A stretch of 64,000 nucleotides of DNA from Streptomyces sp. NBC_01351 (GTDB lineage: Bacteria > Actinomycetota > Actinomycetes > Streptomycetales > Streptomycetaceae): positions 2,476,501 through 2,540,500 of the forward strand of contig NZ_CP108356.1 in NCBI RefSeq assembly GCF_036237315.1, written 5' to 3'. Below, one piece after another: positions 9,155 through 17,854 of the stretch. The translations under genes were made by a program, and so were the position numbers. A model generated the notes under the pieces. It ran no database searches, was not told the origin of the DNA, and worked only from the letters and a program-made list of their open reading frames with translations. Position 1 is the first letter of the stretch. Each line of letters opens with the position of its first letter.

Positions 9155-10141
9155 ATGCCCATCACCGTGGCCCGGTTCAATCTCGTCGACCCGAACGGCA
9201 CCCCCGAGTCCCTCTCCGCCCGCTACAAGGCAGCGCTGGAGATGGCCCGGTACGCGGACGACCGCGGGATCGACACCATCCAGACCGAGGAGCACCACGG
9301 CACCGGCAACAACTGGCTGCCCTCCCCCTTCGCCTTCGCGGGCGCGGTGTTCGGCGCCACCCGCCGGATCGCCGTCACCGTCTCGGCGATCATCGGCCCG
9401 CTGTACGACCCGCTGAAGGTGGCCGAGGACATCGCCGTGCTGGACCTGCTGAGCGGTGGCCGCCTGGTCACCGTCGCGGGCATCGGCTACCGGCCGGAGG
9501 AGTACGAGCAGCACGGCGTGGAGTGGGGCCGGCGCGGGAAGCTCCAGGACGAGCTGCTGGAGACCCTGCTGAAGGCGTGGACCGGCGAGCCGTTCGAGTA
9601 CCGGGGCCGTACGGTACGGGTCACCCCGCGGCCCTTCACCCAGCCGCACCCGCTGCTCCTGGTCGGCGGGAGCTCGGAGGCGGCGGCCCGGCGCGCGGCC
9701 CGGCTGGGGCTGCCGTTCTTCCCCAGCGCGCACCTGCCGGAGCTGGAGGCGTACTACAACGCGAAGCTGGCCGAGTACGGCACGGAGGGCTTCTGCATGA
9801 TGCCCGCGGCCGAGACCCCGCTGCTGCACATCGCGGAGGACCCGGACCGGGCCTGGGCCGAGCACGGCGAGCGCTTCCTGCACGAGGCGGGCATGTACGC
9901 GTCCTGGCAGTCCAAGGACATCCGCAGCGCCGTGCGGTCGGCCGCGCGCTCGGTGGCGGAGCTGCGGGCGGAGGGCGTGTACCGGATCCTCACCCCGGAC
10001 GAGGCCGTCGCGTACGCCCGGGGCGCGGGCGAGGCCGGGAACCTGGTCCTGCACCCGCTGTGCGGCGGGATGCCGATCGACGAGGGCTGGCGCAGCCTGC
10101 ACCTGCTGTGCGAACAGGTACTGCCCCGGCTCAAGGACTGA
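9155..10141 (+). CDS. LLM-class flavin-dependent oxidoreductase
   Basis: 328 residues, ATG with GAAGGGGG 7 bases upstream. The sequence is a luciferase-like TIM-barrel monooxygenase: an N-terminal beta strand (ITVARFNLVDP), the EEHHG segment near residue 48, DLLSGGRLVTVAGIGYRPEEY around residue 100, and a PLLLVGGSSEAAARRAARLG segment. The family uses reduced FMN or F420; the substrate cannot be told from sequence. It is monocistronic, with its stop codon inside a strong terminator stem and a TetR-type palindrome upstream. Confidence 0.85.
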   Translation: MPITVARFNLVDPNGTPESLSARYKAALEMARYADDRGIDTIQTEEHHGTGNNWLPSPFAFAGAVFGATRRIAVTVSAIIGPLYDPLKVAEDIAVLDLLSGGRLVTVAGIGYRPEEYEQHGVEWGRRGKLQDELLETLLKAWTGEPFEYRGRTVRVTPRPFTQPHPLLLVGGSSEAAARRAARLGLPFFPSAHLPELEAYYNAKLAEYGTEGFCMMPAAETPLLHIAEDPDRAWAEHGERFLHEAGMYASWQSKDIRSAVRSAARSVAELRAEGVYRILTPDEAVAYARGAGEAGNLVLHPLCGGMPIDEGWRSLHLLCEQVLPRLKD

Positions 10142-10152
10142 GCCGGGGCAGT
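10120..10152. terminator. Terminator hairpin overlapping the LLM stop codon
   Basis: ACTGCCCCGGCTCA (10120-10133) pairs perfectly with TGAGCCGGGGCAGT (10139-10152) over a 5-base loop. The left arm is coding sequence and the right arm begins with the TGA stop. It can stop transcription in both directions between this gene and glcP. Confidence 0.75.
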
Positions 10153-10182
10153 ATCGAGGAGAAGGGGCGTTGGCGGGGGTGG

Positions 10183-11613
10183 TTACCCCATCTCCTCCAG
10201 CGCCTTGCCCTTGGTCTCCGGCACCCATTTGAGGATGAAGGGGATCGAGAGCAGGGCGAAGAACGTGTAGATCATGTAGGCGCCGGACAGGTTCCAGTCC
10301 GAGAGCGTCGGGAACGAGACGGTGATGACCCAGTTGGCGATCCATTGGGCGGCGGCCGCGACGCCGAGGGCCGCGGCCCGGATGCGGCCCGGGAACATCT
10401 CGCCGAGCAGGACCCAGACCACCACGCCCCAGGACAGGGCGAAGAAGAGGACGAAGCAGTTGGCGGCGACCAGGGCGACGATGCCCTGCGCGTGCGGCAG
10501 GGCGATGTCGTCGCCGACCCCGGACTTGTAGGAGAACGCCCAGGCGGCGAGGCCCAGCGAGATCGCCATGCCGACCGAGCCGATGAGGGCCAGGGGCTTG
10601 CGGCCGATGCGGTCCACGAGCAGCATCGCGATCACCGTGCCGATGATGTTCACCACGGAGGTCTCGAAGGAGTACAGGAACGAGGCGCTCGGGTCGATGC
10701 CGACGGACTGCCACAGCGAGGAGCTGTAGTAGAAGATCACGTTGATGCCGACGAGCTGCTGGAAGACGGACAGGCCGATGCCGATCCAGACGATGGGCAG
10801 GAAGCCGAAGCGGCCGCCGAGCAGGTCCTTGAAGGTGGACTTGTGCTCGGAGCGCATGGCGTGCTCGATCTCGGCGACGCGCCCGTCGAGGTCGATACGG
10901 CTGCCCTCGACCTCGGTGAGGACCTTCCTGGCCTCGGCGTTGCGGCCGACGGAGATGAGGAAGCGCGGCGATTCGGGGATGACGAAGGACATCAGCCCGT
11001 AGAGGACGGCCGGGACGACCATGACCCCGAGCATCCACTGCCAGGCCTCCAGGCCGCCGATCTCGCCGCGCTGGTCTCCGTCGGCGAGGTTGAGGATGCC
11101 CCAGTTGACGAGCTGGGAGACGGCGATGCCGATGACGATGGCGGCCTGCTGGAAGGAGGCGAGCCGGCCGCGGTAGGCGGGCGGGGACACCTCGGCGATG
11201 TAGGCGGGGCCGATGACGGAGGCCATGCCGATGCCGAAGCCACCGATCACACGCCACATGGCGAGGTCCCAGAGGGCGAAGGGGAGGGCCGAGCCGATGG
11301 CGCTCGCCGTGAAGAGGGCGGCGGCGATCTGCATGCAGCGGATGCGACCGATCCGGTCGGCGACGCGGCCGGCGGTGGCGGCGCCGATCGCGCAGCCGAT
11401 CAGCGCGGCGGCGATCACCTGGGCGAGCACCTCGGAGCCGACGTCGAAGCGGTCGCGGATGGCGACGACGGCGCCGTTGATCACCGAGCTGTCGTAGCCG
11501 AAGAGGAATCCGCCCATGGCCGCAGCGGCGGCGATGAAGATGACGCGGCCGAGGTGGTCGGGCCGCGGCGCGGCCGATCCGCCCGACGCCGATGCCTGCT
11601 CTGTGCTGGTCAA
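10183..11613 (-). CDS. glcP: Major facilitator sugar porter, glucose permease GlcP-like
   Basis: 476 residues with twelve hydrophobic segments and sugar-porter signatures: GGFLFGYDSSVINGA in helix 1, GRVADRIGRIRCM between helices 2 and 3, PESPRFL after helix 6 and PETKGKALEEM at the C-terminus. Proton-sugar symport across the cytoplasmic membrane is the family role. S. coelicolor GlcP, its main glucose uptake system, is encoded next to smc by my recollection, which supports glucose as substrate. The upstream region has a promoter and two matching palindromes. Confidence 0.85.
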   Translation of the reverse strand: MTSTEQASASGGSAAPRPDHLGRVIFIAAAAAMGGFLFGYDSSVINGAVVAIRDRFDVGSEVLAQVIAAALIGCAIGAATAGRVADRIGRIRCMQIAAALFTASAIGSALPFALWDLAMWRVIGGFGIGMASVIGPAYIAEVSPPAYRGRLASFQQAAIVIGIAVSQLVNWGILNLADGDQRGEIGGLEAWQWMLGVMVVPAVLYGLMSFVIPESPRFLISVGRNAEARKVLTEVEGSRIDLDGRVAEIEHAMRSEHKSTFKDLLGGRFGFLPIVWIGIGLSVFQQLVGINVIFYYSSSLWQSVGIDPSASFLYSFETSVVNIIGTVIAMLLVDRIGRKPLALIGSVGMAISLGLAAWAFSYKSGVGDDIALPHAQGIVALVAANCFVLFFALSWGVVVWVLLGEMFPGRIRAAALGVAAAAQWIANWVITVSFPTLSDWNLSGAYMIYTFFALLSIPFILKWVPETKGKALEEMG

Positions 11614-11699
11614 GGTGCGCTCCGTGGTGTTTTGTCCGTCCTCTTAGTGGCGCACAGTTCAAGATCGGGCACCACCCGAAGGCGGGAGACAGCGGAGCG

Positions 11700-11727
11700 A
11701 GCTTATGTGTTCATTTTCTGAAGTCAA
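11700..11727 (-). promoter_or_regulatory. Predicted glcP promoter with overlapping operator 1
   Basis: On the minus strand TTGACT (11722-11727), a 16-bp spacer and TAAGCT (11700-11705) form a good vegetative promoter about 85 bp before the glcP start. The imperfect palindrome TTCATTTTCTGAAGTCAA (11710-11727) covers the -35 box and spacer, which is a repressor position. Confidence 0.6.
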
Positions 11728-11772
11728 GACCCGGGGTTCGAGCGCAAAGCGGCAGCATCTGATGCCAACGAC

Positions 11773-11790
11773 TTCACTTCCTGAAGTGAA
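11773..11790. promoter_or_regulatory. Operator-like palindrome 2 upstream of glcP
   Basis: TTCACTTC-CT-GAAGTGAA is a perfect 8-2-8 palindrome that shares its pattern with the glcP promoter element at 11710-11727; the centres are 63 bp apart. It lies just after the smc stop, but the 2-base centre and low GC content make it a poor terminator. Confidence 0.6.
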
Positions 11791-11796
11791 AGCTTC

Positions 11797-14700
11797 TCAG
11801 CGGAGGCGCTGGCTGATGACCTTGGAGACCCCGTCGCCCTGCATCGAGACGCCGTAGAGGGCGTCGGCGACCTCCATCGTCCGCTTCTGATGGGTGATCA
11901 CGATCAGCTGCGAGCTCTCCTGGAGCTCCTCCATGATCCGGATCAGCCGCTGCAGGTTGGTGTCGTCGAGCGCCGCCTCGACCTCGTCCATCACGTAGAA
12001 CGGGCTGGGCCTCGCCTTGAAGATGGAGACCAGCAGCGCGACGGCCGTCAGCGAGCGCTCGCCGCCCGAGAGCAGCGACAGCCGCTTGACCTTCTTGCCC
12101 GGCGGACGCGCCTCCACGTCCACCCCGGTGGCCAGCATGTTGTCGGGATCGGTGAGGATCAACCGGCCCTCGCCACCGGGGAACAGCCGCGAGAACACGC
12201 CCTCGAACTGCCGGGCCGTGTCGTGGTACGCCTCGGTGAAGACCTGCTCGACGCGCGCATCCACCTCCTTCACCACTTGAAGGAGGTCGGCGCGCGTTTT
12301 CCGCAGATCTTCCAGCTGGGTGCTGAGGAACTGGTGCCGCTCCTCCAGCGCCGCGAACTCCTCCAGCGCGAGCGGGTTGACCTTGCCGAGCTGCTGGTAG
12401 GCGCGCTCGGCGGCCCTGAGCCGCTTCTCCTGCTGGGCCCGTACGAAGGGGCCGGGCAGGTTGCGTGGGTGTTCCGGGTCCTCGGGAAGCTCCTCGCCTT
12501 CGGCGGGCGGGGAGGAGGGCACCGGCTGGTCCGGTCCGTACTCCGCGACGAGCCCGGCCGTCTCGATGCCGAACTCCTCCAACGCCCTGGCCTCCAGCGC
12601 CTCGATGCGCAGCCGCTTCTCGGCGCCGAGCACCTCGCCGCGGTGCACCGAGTCGGTGAGCTTGTCGAGCTCACCCTTGAGATCGCGGCCGTGGTTCCTG
12701 GCATCGGCCAGCTCCCGCTCCCGCAGACCCTTGGCGTGTTCGGCAGCGGCGCGCTCCTCCTCTGCCCGGCGCAGCGACACCTCCACGTGCGCGAGCAGCT
12801 GGCGGGAGCCGTCGGCGACGGCGCGGGCCACCCGGGCCTCGTACGCGAGGCGGGCGCGGCGCCGCTCGGCCCGCGCCCGGGCCTCCTCCTCGGCCCTGGC
12901 CGCACGGTCGAGGGAATCGGCCCGGCCTGCCAGCCCCTTGACCCGCTCCTCATGGGTCCTGAGCTGCAGCCGGGCCTCCATCTCGGTCTGCCGGGCGTTG
13001 GCACCGTCGGCCGCGAGCCGGTCCCGTCGGGAGCTGTCGGGCTCCTCCTCTACGGGGATCTCCTCGGCGCTGGCGAGCCGTTCGGCGCACTCCTCCACCT
13101 CGGCCAGCGCCTGCTCCAGCGCGTCCTGCGCCTTGGCGGCGGCGGTGGTGGCGCGCTCCGCTTCGCCGGCGGCCCCCTTCGCCTGCCCGGCGAGCCGCCC
13201 GAGCTGCTGCGCGACCCCGGCGCGGGCCTGTTCGGCGGCCCGCCGCCGAAGGGAGAGCTCCTCGACCAGGGCCGCCGCGTCCTGGCGGCGCGCCTGGGCG
13301 GCCTCCCGCGCCGCGGCGAGCTCCAGGCAGCGCTCGTCCAGCCGGGCCAGCTCCCCCGCCGCCTCGTCGACGGCGGCCTGGACCTCGATCAGGGTGGGCG
13401 CGCCGGCGGAGCCGCCGTGCGCGAGGTGCGCGCCGAGCACGTCCCCGTCGAGGGTCACGGCCACCGCGGCGGGCCGCTCCGCGACGAGCGCCTCGGCGTC
13501 TTCGAGCGTGCCGACCACGAAGTGGTCCCGCAGCACCCACTCAACGGCCCGCCGCACCTCGGCATCCCCGCCGACCAAGGCGGCAGCGGGCACGGCTCCT
13601 CCAGGGGATTCGCCGCCGAGCAGCGCGGCGGGCAGCCCCGCTCCCGCTTCGGCTTCGCCGCCAGGGCCCTGCCCCGGACCCCGCGCCTCAATCGCAGGCG
13701 AGGCTGGAAATGCCGCTGCGCGGAACGTCAGCCCGACGGGAGGGCCTGGGTGCGCCGAGCGCGATTCCAGCCCCTCCGACGTTTGAGGAGCCGGGTCCGG
13801 GACGGAGCCCCGGTTTCGGGAAGGGGCGGGGTGGGGGAAGACTCCCCCTCCCCCAGCCCCAGCCGAGATCGGGCCGGGCCCCGAGCCCTGGCCCGGCAGC
13901 GGCACGGCCGCCGGATCAGCCTGTTCCCGGGTCTGCCCTGCGGCCCCCAGGTCAGGGGCGTGGCTCTGGCCCGGCAGGACCGCGGACGGGGAGGCCGGAC
14001 CCGCAGGAGGCCCGCCCCCGCCCGGCAGGGCGGCCGGCGGGGTGATCAGGAGCGTCGCGCGCCCCGCATCGGCGTCCCGCAGGTGCCGGATGGCCTCGGC
14101 CGCCGCCCCCGGGGAGGCCACGGCCAGCGCATCGGCGGCCGAGCCCAGCGCGGCGGCGACGGCGGCTTCGTGCCCCGGGGTCACCGAGAGCCGCTCGGCG
14201 ACCGGGCCCAGCAGCCCGGCCAGCCGTTCGCGCGCGGCGAGCAGCGCCCCCGTGCCGTCCTTGCGCCGCAGCCCCAGCGCGAGGGCGTCGCGCCGCGCCG
14301 ACACGGCCGCGCGCGAGCGTTCCGCCTCGGAGAGGGCGTCCCGCGCGGCGGACAGCCCCGTCTCCGCGGCCGCCAGCTCCGCCCGGGCCGCCTCGTGCTC
14401 CGCGTCCAGCGAAGGCTCGTCCAGCCCGCCGACCTCCTCCGCCAGGGCCTCGTACTCAGCCTGCGCGGCGCCGGCCCGGCGCTCCGCCTCGTCGCGCGCC
14501 GCGACCAGCCGGTCGATCTCGGCCTGCGCCGCCCCCGCGCGGGAGCGGGCGGCGCCGAGCCGGCCCGTCAGCCGGGCCAGCCCCTCGCGCCGGTCGGCGA
14601 TGGCCCGGGCCGCGTCCCGCAGCCGGCGCTCCTCCTCCGCCAGGGCCCGCTCCAGTTCGCCCCGGTGTTCGGCGGTGTCCTCCAGGGCCCGCGAGGCCGC

Positions 14701-15747
14701 TTCCAGAGCCGCCGTCAGTTCCGCCTCCTGCTCGCGGATCCGCGCGGCCTCCCGCCGCATGTCCTCCGGGTCGCGGCCGCGCCGCTCCTCCTCGGCCGGA
14801 GCCGTCGCGCTCTTGACCCGCGCGTCGGCCAGGGAGGCGGTCCCGCGTACCCGCTCGGCCAGTTGCGACAGCTCGTACCAGGTCTGCTGGGCCCGCTGGA
14901 GCCGCGGGGCCAGCTCCCGCACCGCCGCCTCCAGTGCGGCCTCGCGGCGCAGCGCGTCCGCGAGCTGCGCCTCGGCGGCCTCCTTGCGTTCCTTCAGCGC
15001 CGCCTCGTCGGCGAGCTCGTCGTCGAGCGCGCGGCGCAGCGTGACGAGATCGTCGGCGAGCAGCCGAAGCCGGGCGTCGCGCAGGTCGGCCTGGATCACG
15101 GCCGCCCGGCGGGCCACGGCCGCCTGCCTCCCGAGGGGCTTGAGCTGGCGCCGCAGCTCGTCGCCCAGGTCCTGTACGCGCGCGAGGTTGGCCTGCATCG
15201 CGTCCAGTTTCCGCAGCGCCTTCTCTTTGCGCTTGCGGTGCTTGAGGACTCCGGCCGCCTCCTCGATGAAGGCGCGGCGGCCCATGGGGTCGGCGTGCAG
15301 GACGGAGTCCAGCTGGCCCTGCCCGACGATGACGTGCATCTCGCGGCCGATGCCGGAGTCGGAGAGCAGCTCCTGGATGTCGAGCAGGCGGCAGGTGTCA
15401 CCGTTGATCTGGTACTCGCTGCTGCCGCCGCGGAACATGATCCGGGTGATGGTGACTTCGGCGTAGTCGATGGGCAGCGCGCCGTCGGAGTTGTCGATGG
15501 TCAGCGAGACCTCGGCGCGCCCGAGCGGCGGCCGGCCGGTGGTCCCGGCGAAGATGACGTCTTCCATCTTCCCGCCGCGCAGGGACTTGGCCCCTTGTTC
15601 GCCCATGACCCAGGACAGCGCGTCCACCACATTGGACTTGCCCGAGCCGTTCGGACCCACGACACACGTGATGCCGGGTTCGAAGCGCAGGGTCGTGGCG
15701 GAAGCAAAGGATTTGAAGCCACGCAGGGTCAGGGACTTGAGGTGCAC
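11797..15747 (-). CDS. smc: Chromosome segregation ATPase SMC
   Basis: 1316 residues, about 130 more than usual for the family. The N-terminal head has GPNGSGKSN (Walker A, residues 31-39), and the C-terminal head has LSGGERSL near 1225 and the Walker B FYVMDEVEAALDD near 1249. Two long charged coiled coils flank the hinge. Within the hinge, about residues 568-723 are a Gly/Pro/Ala-rich low-complexity insertion, part of which is translated from the dispersed palindromic repeat seen between other genes. SMC with ScpAB organises replicated origins. The rest of the reading frame is intact, so the protein is probably functional. Confidence 0.95.
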   Translation of the reverse strand: MHLKSLTLRGFKSFASATTLRFEPGITCVVGPNGSGKSNVVDALSWVMGEQGAKSLRGGKMEDVIFAGTTGRPPLGRAEVSLTIDNSDGALPIDYAEVTITRIMFRGGSSEYQINGDTCRLLDIQELLSDSGIGREMHVIVGQGQLDSVLHADPMGRRAFIEEAAGVLKHRKRKEKALRKLDAMQANLARVQDLGDELRRQLKPLGRQAAVARRAAVIQADLRDARLRLLADDLVTLRRALDDELADEAALKERKEAAEAQLADALRREAALEAAVRELAPRLQRAQQTWYELSQLAERVRGTASLADARVKSATAPAEEERRGRDPEDMRREAARIREQEAELTAALEAASRALEDTAEHRGELERALAEEERRLRDAARAIADRREGLARLTGRLGAARSRAGAAQAEIDRLVAARDEAERRAGAAQAEYEALAEEVGGLDEPSLDAEHEAARAELAAAETGLSAARDALSEAERSRAAVSARRDALALGLRRKDGTGALLAARERLAGLLGPVAERLSVTPGHEAAVAAALGSAADALAVASPGAAAEAIRHLRDADAGRATLLITPPAALPGGGGPPAGPASPSAVLPGQSHAPDLGAAGQTREQADPAAVPLPGQGSGPGPISAGAGGGGVFPHPAPSRNRGSVPDPAPQTSEGLESRSAHPGPPVGLTFRAAAFPASPAIEARGPGQGPGGEAEAGAGLPAALLGGESPGGAVPAAALVGGDAEVRRAVEWVLRDHFVVGTLEDAEALVAERPAAVAVTLDGDVLGAHLAHGGSAGAPTLIEVQAAVDEAAGELARLDERCLELAAAREAAQARRQDAAALVEELSLRRRAAEQARAGVAQQLGRLAGQAKGAAGEAERATTAAAKAQDALEQALAEVEECAERLASAEEIPVEEEPDSSRRDRLAADGANARQTEMEARLQLRTHEERVKGLAGRADSLDRAARAEEEARARAERRRARLAYEARVARAVADGSRQLLAHVEVSLRRAEEERAAAEHAKGLRERELADARNHGRDLKGELDKLTDSVHRGEVLGAEKRLRIEALEARALEEFGIETAGLVAEYGPDQPVPSSPPAEGEELPEDPEHPRNLPGPFVRAQQEKRLRAAERAYQQLGKVNPLALEEFAALEERHQFLSTQLEDLRKTRADLLQVVKEVDARVEQVFTEAYHDTARQFEGVFSRLFPGGEGRLILTDPDNMLATGVDVEARPPGKKVKRLSLLSGGERSLTAVALLVSIFKARPSPFYVMDEVEAALDDTNLQRLIRIMEELQESSQLIVITHQKRTMEVADALYGVSMQGDGVSKVISQRLR
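13580..14040 (-). repeat. Insertion in the smc hinge containing the dispersed repeat
   Basis: The stretch encodes a proline- and glycine-rich segment in the middle of the SMC hinge. Its centre (about 13668-13838) contains words shared with the 175-375 intergenic repeat, such as CCCCGGACCCCGCGCCTCAA, a GACGTTTGAGGAGCCGGGTC variant, and a CGGAGCCCCGG word followed by TTTCGGGAAGGG. It stays in frame and has no stop codon. Confidence 0.7.
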
Positions 15748-15888
15748 GCCGCCGGACTCTACCTTTCGCGTTCGGTTTCACCCATGAAGGTGCAGGGCAC
15801 AACTGACGTTAAAGGAATGACCGGGTTCCGCCTGCCCCGACGCATCGGGGCGCGCCGTCTTCCAGGCACGGCGCACTGTGAAAGAAAG

Positions 15889-15910
15889 AAGGGACGCCGG
15901 AGCGTCCCTT
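15889..15910 (-). terminator. Intrinsic terminator after the small coiled-coil gene
   Basis: AAGGGACGC (15889-15897) pairs with GCGTCCCTT (15902-15910) over a 4-base loop. On the minus strand it is followed by TCTTTCTTTC, a pyrimidine tail. It separates the 72-residue gene from smc. Confidence 0.8.
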
Positions 15911-15952
15911 GCAGATCATGCGGGGCTGGAGTCAAGCGACGAGTAGCGCGGA

Positions 15953-16171
15953 TCAGGTGAGCGCAGGCTCCGCCTGGGGTACGTCGATGTCGATGCGGTC
16001 CAGCAGCGAATCTCCGTCGTGCTGGGCGGCGGCCGCGTTCAGCGCGTCATTTTCGGACTGAATCCGTACGAGCTCGGACTCGAGGTCCTGGACGCGCTGC
16101 TGAAGCCGTCGCATCTCGGCGAGGAGTCGCGGATCGGAACCGCCGACGTAACCGAGAAGCGCCTTTGCCAT
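15953..16171 (-). CDS. Small conserved coiled-coil protein upstream of smc
   Basis: 72 residues from the ATG at 16169-16171, chosen because GGAGGA (16181-16186) lies 9 bases upstream; longer readings lack a ribosome site. The sequence MAKALLGYVGGSDPRLLAEM is followed by a heptad-like segment (RRLQQRVQDLESELVRIQSENDAL), predicting a short coiled coil or leucine-zipper-like dimer. I recognise it as a conserved actinobacterial hypothetical protein without known function. It has its own terminator and is separate from smc. Confidence 0.75.
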   Translation of the reverse strand: MAKALLGYVGGSDPRLLAEMRRLQQRVQDLESELVRIQSENDALNAAAAQHDGDSLLDRIDIDVPQAEPALT

Positions 16172-16520
16172 GATGGATGGTCCTCCACACTGAGTGACCG
16201 ACCGAAGCGGTGTGGGTCGTGAGGGAATCGCACCCGCGGATGTCCGACAGCGACCGACAGTCACTGCGCTTACTACTGCCAACACTGCCAAACAGCTCAG
16301 GTGCGCGGGGCTTCCAGCGTCTCACCAAAAAGTTTGACGGTCAACACGATCACGCCCCGTATCGGCGGGCAGCCCAGCGCCCGCAAGGGGCGTGGAGATC
16401 ATCCTCGACTCCGAGCCTTCCACGGATCGCTCCCGTCGGCAACGTCTCGACGAGGAACGTGCAGTTCCGACCGCATGCGGTCACTCCACGGGTGTGTTCA
16501 GTGCATGATCAGTCGATCGG
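16172..16520. other. Gene-free gap between acyP and the small coiled-coil gene
   Basis: About 350 bases with no convincing reading frame, RNA fold or strong promoter pair. On the minus strand TTGACCGTCAAAC near 16330-16342 could contribute a -35 box for the small gene, but I found no good -10 partner. Confidence 0.5.
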
Positions 16521-16802
16521 TCAACGGATCGCGAATCCGTCGTAGCCACCGCGCGGTGTGCCCCAGATCTCTGTCACTCCGTCGACCCTGCCGGGCGTGT
16601 CGGCGGACCGCAGCCAGTCGAGCAGCCGGTGGCAATTCTCACGTTGACCCTCGGCCACCACCTGTACTCGCCCGTCGTCGAGGTTGAGCGCGAAGCCGAC
16701 GACCCCGCCGATCCCCAGAGCGTTCTCCCTGGTGAACCAGCGGAAGCCCACTCCCTGTACACAGCCGCGCACCCAGGCGATCAGACGGACATCTTCATTC
16801 AT
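16521..16802 (-). CDS. acyP: Acylphosphatase
   Basis: 93 residues, the normal length of this ferredoxin-like fold. It has the signature [18 protein letters not shown] with the catalytic arginine (GVGFR), then [13 protein letters not shown], where the family asparagine is kept. The enzyme hydrolyses the carboxyl-phosphate bond of acylphosphates. It stands alone, transcribed toward the small coiled-coil gene. Confidence 0.93.
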   Translation of the reverse strand: MNEDVRLIAWVRGCVQGVGFRWFTRENALGIGGVVGFALNLDDGRVQVVAEGQRENCHRLLDWLRSADTPGRVDGVTEIWGTPRGGYDGFAIR

Positions 16803-16938
16803 GCGTGAACGCTAACCGGGCAAACAATTTCGGGGCACATCGCCCCCTGGTGCCATGGCGTACAGTCGCGCACCAATGAGCTCACCCGTTCGGGCGAGCA
16901 AAGGACGATCTTGATCTTATAGGGAAGGAACGAGGCCG

Positions 16939-17817
16939 ATGGGACGCCACCGACTCCCCGCCGCGCCGCGCCCCGGCAGCGCCCGCCGCACCGCCCTGCG
17001 CACCGGCCTGCTGGGGGTCTCGGTGGCCGTGGCCCTCGGTACGGCGGCCGTCACCACCGGCATGGTGCCGGTGGGCGGTTCCTTCCCCTACGTGGGTGTC
17101 AGCGCCTCCGGCGACGCGGGCACGAAGCAGGCCAACGCCAAGGCGCCCACGCCACGCCCCGACAGCGTGACGCAGCCGCTCGGCGGCCTCGCCAACCTGT
17201 CCGGCCGCACCCCGCAGGCCCCGGCCCCCACCCCCGCCGGCAGCACCTCGGCCTCACCGTCGACGAGCCCCTCCGCGTCCCCCTCGCCGAGCGCCTCCCC
17301 CAGCACTTCGCCGAGCCCTTCCGCCTCCGCCTCGACCTCTCCTCCCGCCCCCGCCAAGCCGGCCCCCTCGACCAAGGCTCCGCAGAAGACGACCGCTCCG
17401 GCACCGACCCCCACCCCGACCCCGACCCCGGATGACGGTCACTCCGCCGAGGAGGCGGCCGTGGTGGCGTTGGTGAACCAGGAGCGCGCCCAGGCGGGAT
17501 GCGGTCCGGTGCGGGCGAACCCGCCGCTTGCGGCGCTCGCGGGTGCCTTCAGCAAGGACATGGCCACCCGCAACTTCTTCAGCCACACCGACCCCGACGG
17601 CAACAGCCCCTGGGACCGCGCGGCCAAGGCCGGCATCTCGGGCCTCGGCGGCGAGAACATAGCCCGCGGCCAGGGCGACGCCGAGGCCGTGATGAAGGCC
17701 TGGATGAACAGCCCGGGCCACAAGGCGAACATCCTGAACTGCGAGTTCCGCACCCTGGGCGTCGGCGCCCACTTCGCCGCCGGCGGCCCCTGGTGGACGC
17801 AGAACTTCGGCTTCTAG
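16939..17817 (+). CDS. Secreted CAP (SCP/PR1) domain protein
   Basis: 292 residues. GGAAGG precedes the ATG. An Arg-rich start is followed by a hydrophobic stretch (residues about 24-45), consistent with a signal peptide or anchor. A Ser/Pro/Thr-rich linker spans about residues 85-165. The C-terminal 120 residues form a CAP domain: NQERAQAGC, FFSHTDPDG, GENIARGQGDAEAVMKAWMNSPGHKANIL and a final WWTQNFGF. The domain keeps the conserved histidines and glutamate. The extracellular function is not known. Confidence 0.88.
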   Translation: MGRHRLPAAPRPGSARRTALRTGLLGVSVAVALGTAAVTTGMVPVGGSFPYVGVSASGDAGTKQANAKAPTPRPDSVTQPLGGLANLSGRTPQAPAPTPAGSTSASPSTSPSASPSPSASPSTSPSPSASASTSPPAPAKPAPSTKAPQKTTAPAPTPTPTPTPDDGHSAEEAAVVALVNQERAQAGCGPVRANPPLAALAGAFSKDMATRNFFSHTDPDGNSPWDRAAKAGISGLGGENIARGQGDAEAVMKAWMNSPGHKANILNCEFRTLGVGAHFAAGGPWWTQNFGF

Positions 17818-17839
17818 GGCCCGCCCGAAAGGCAGGCCC
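17817..17839. terminator. Terminator between the CAP gene and the flavodoxin gene
   Basis: GGGCCCGCC (17817-17825) pairs with GGCAGGCCC (17831-17839) with one mismatch and a 5-base loop. A wider CTAGGGCC/GGCCCTAG repeat (17814-17821, 17851-17858) encloses both convergent stop codons. Confidence 0.7.
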
Positions 17840-17854
17840 CAGACCCACCCGGCC

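Noticed and set aside
11773..11790. Terminator for smc
   Set aside because: The palindrome has only a 2-base centre and low GC content, and matches a second site at the glcP promoter; operator is the better reading.
11890..15960. A 1356-codon plus-strand frame opposite smc
   Set aside because: It is antisense to a clear SMC protein and reads as Leu/Arg/Gly-rich low complexity; a high-GC artefact.
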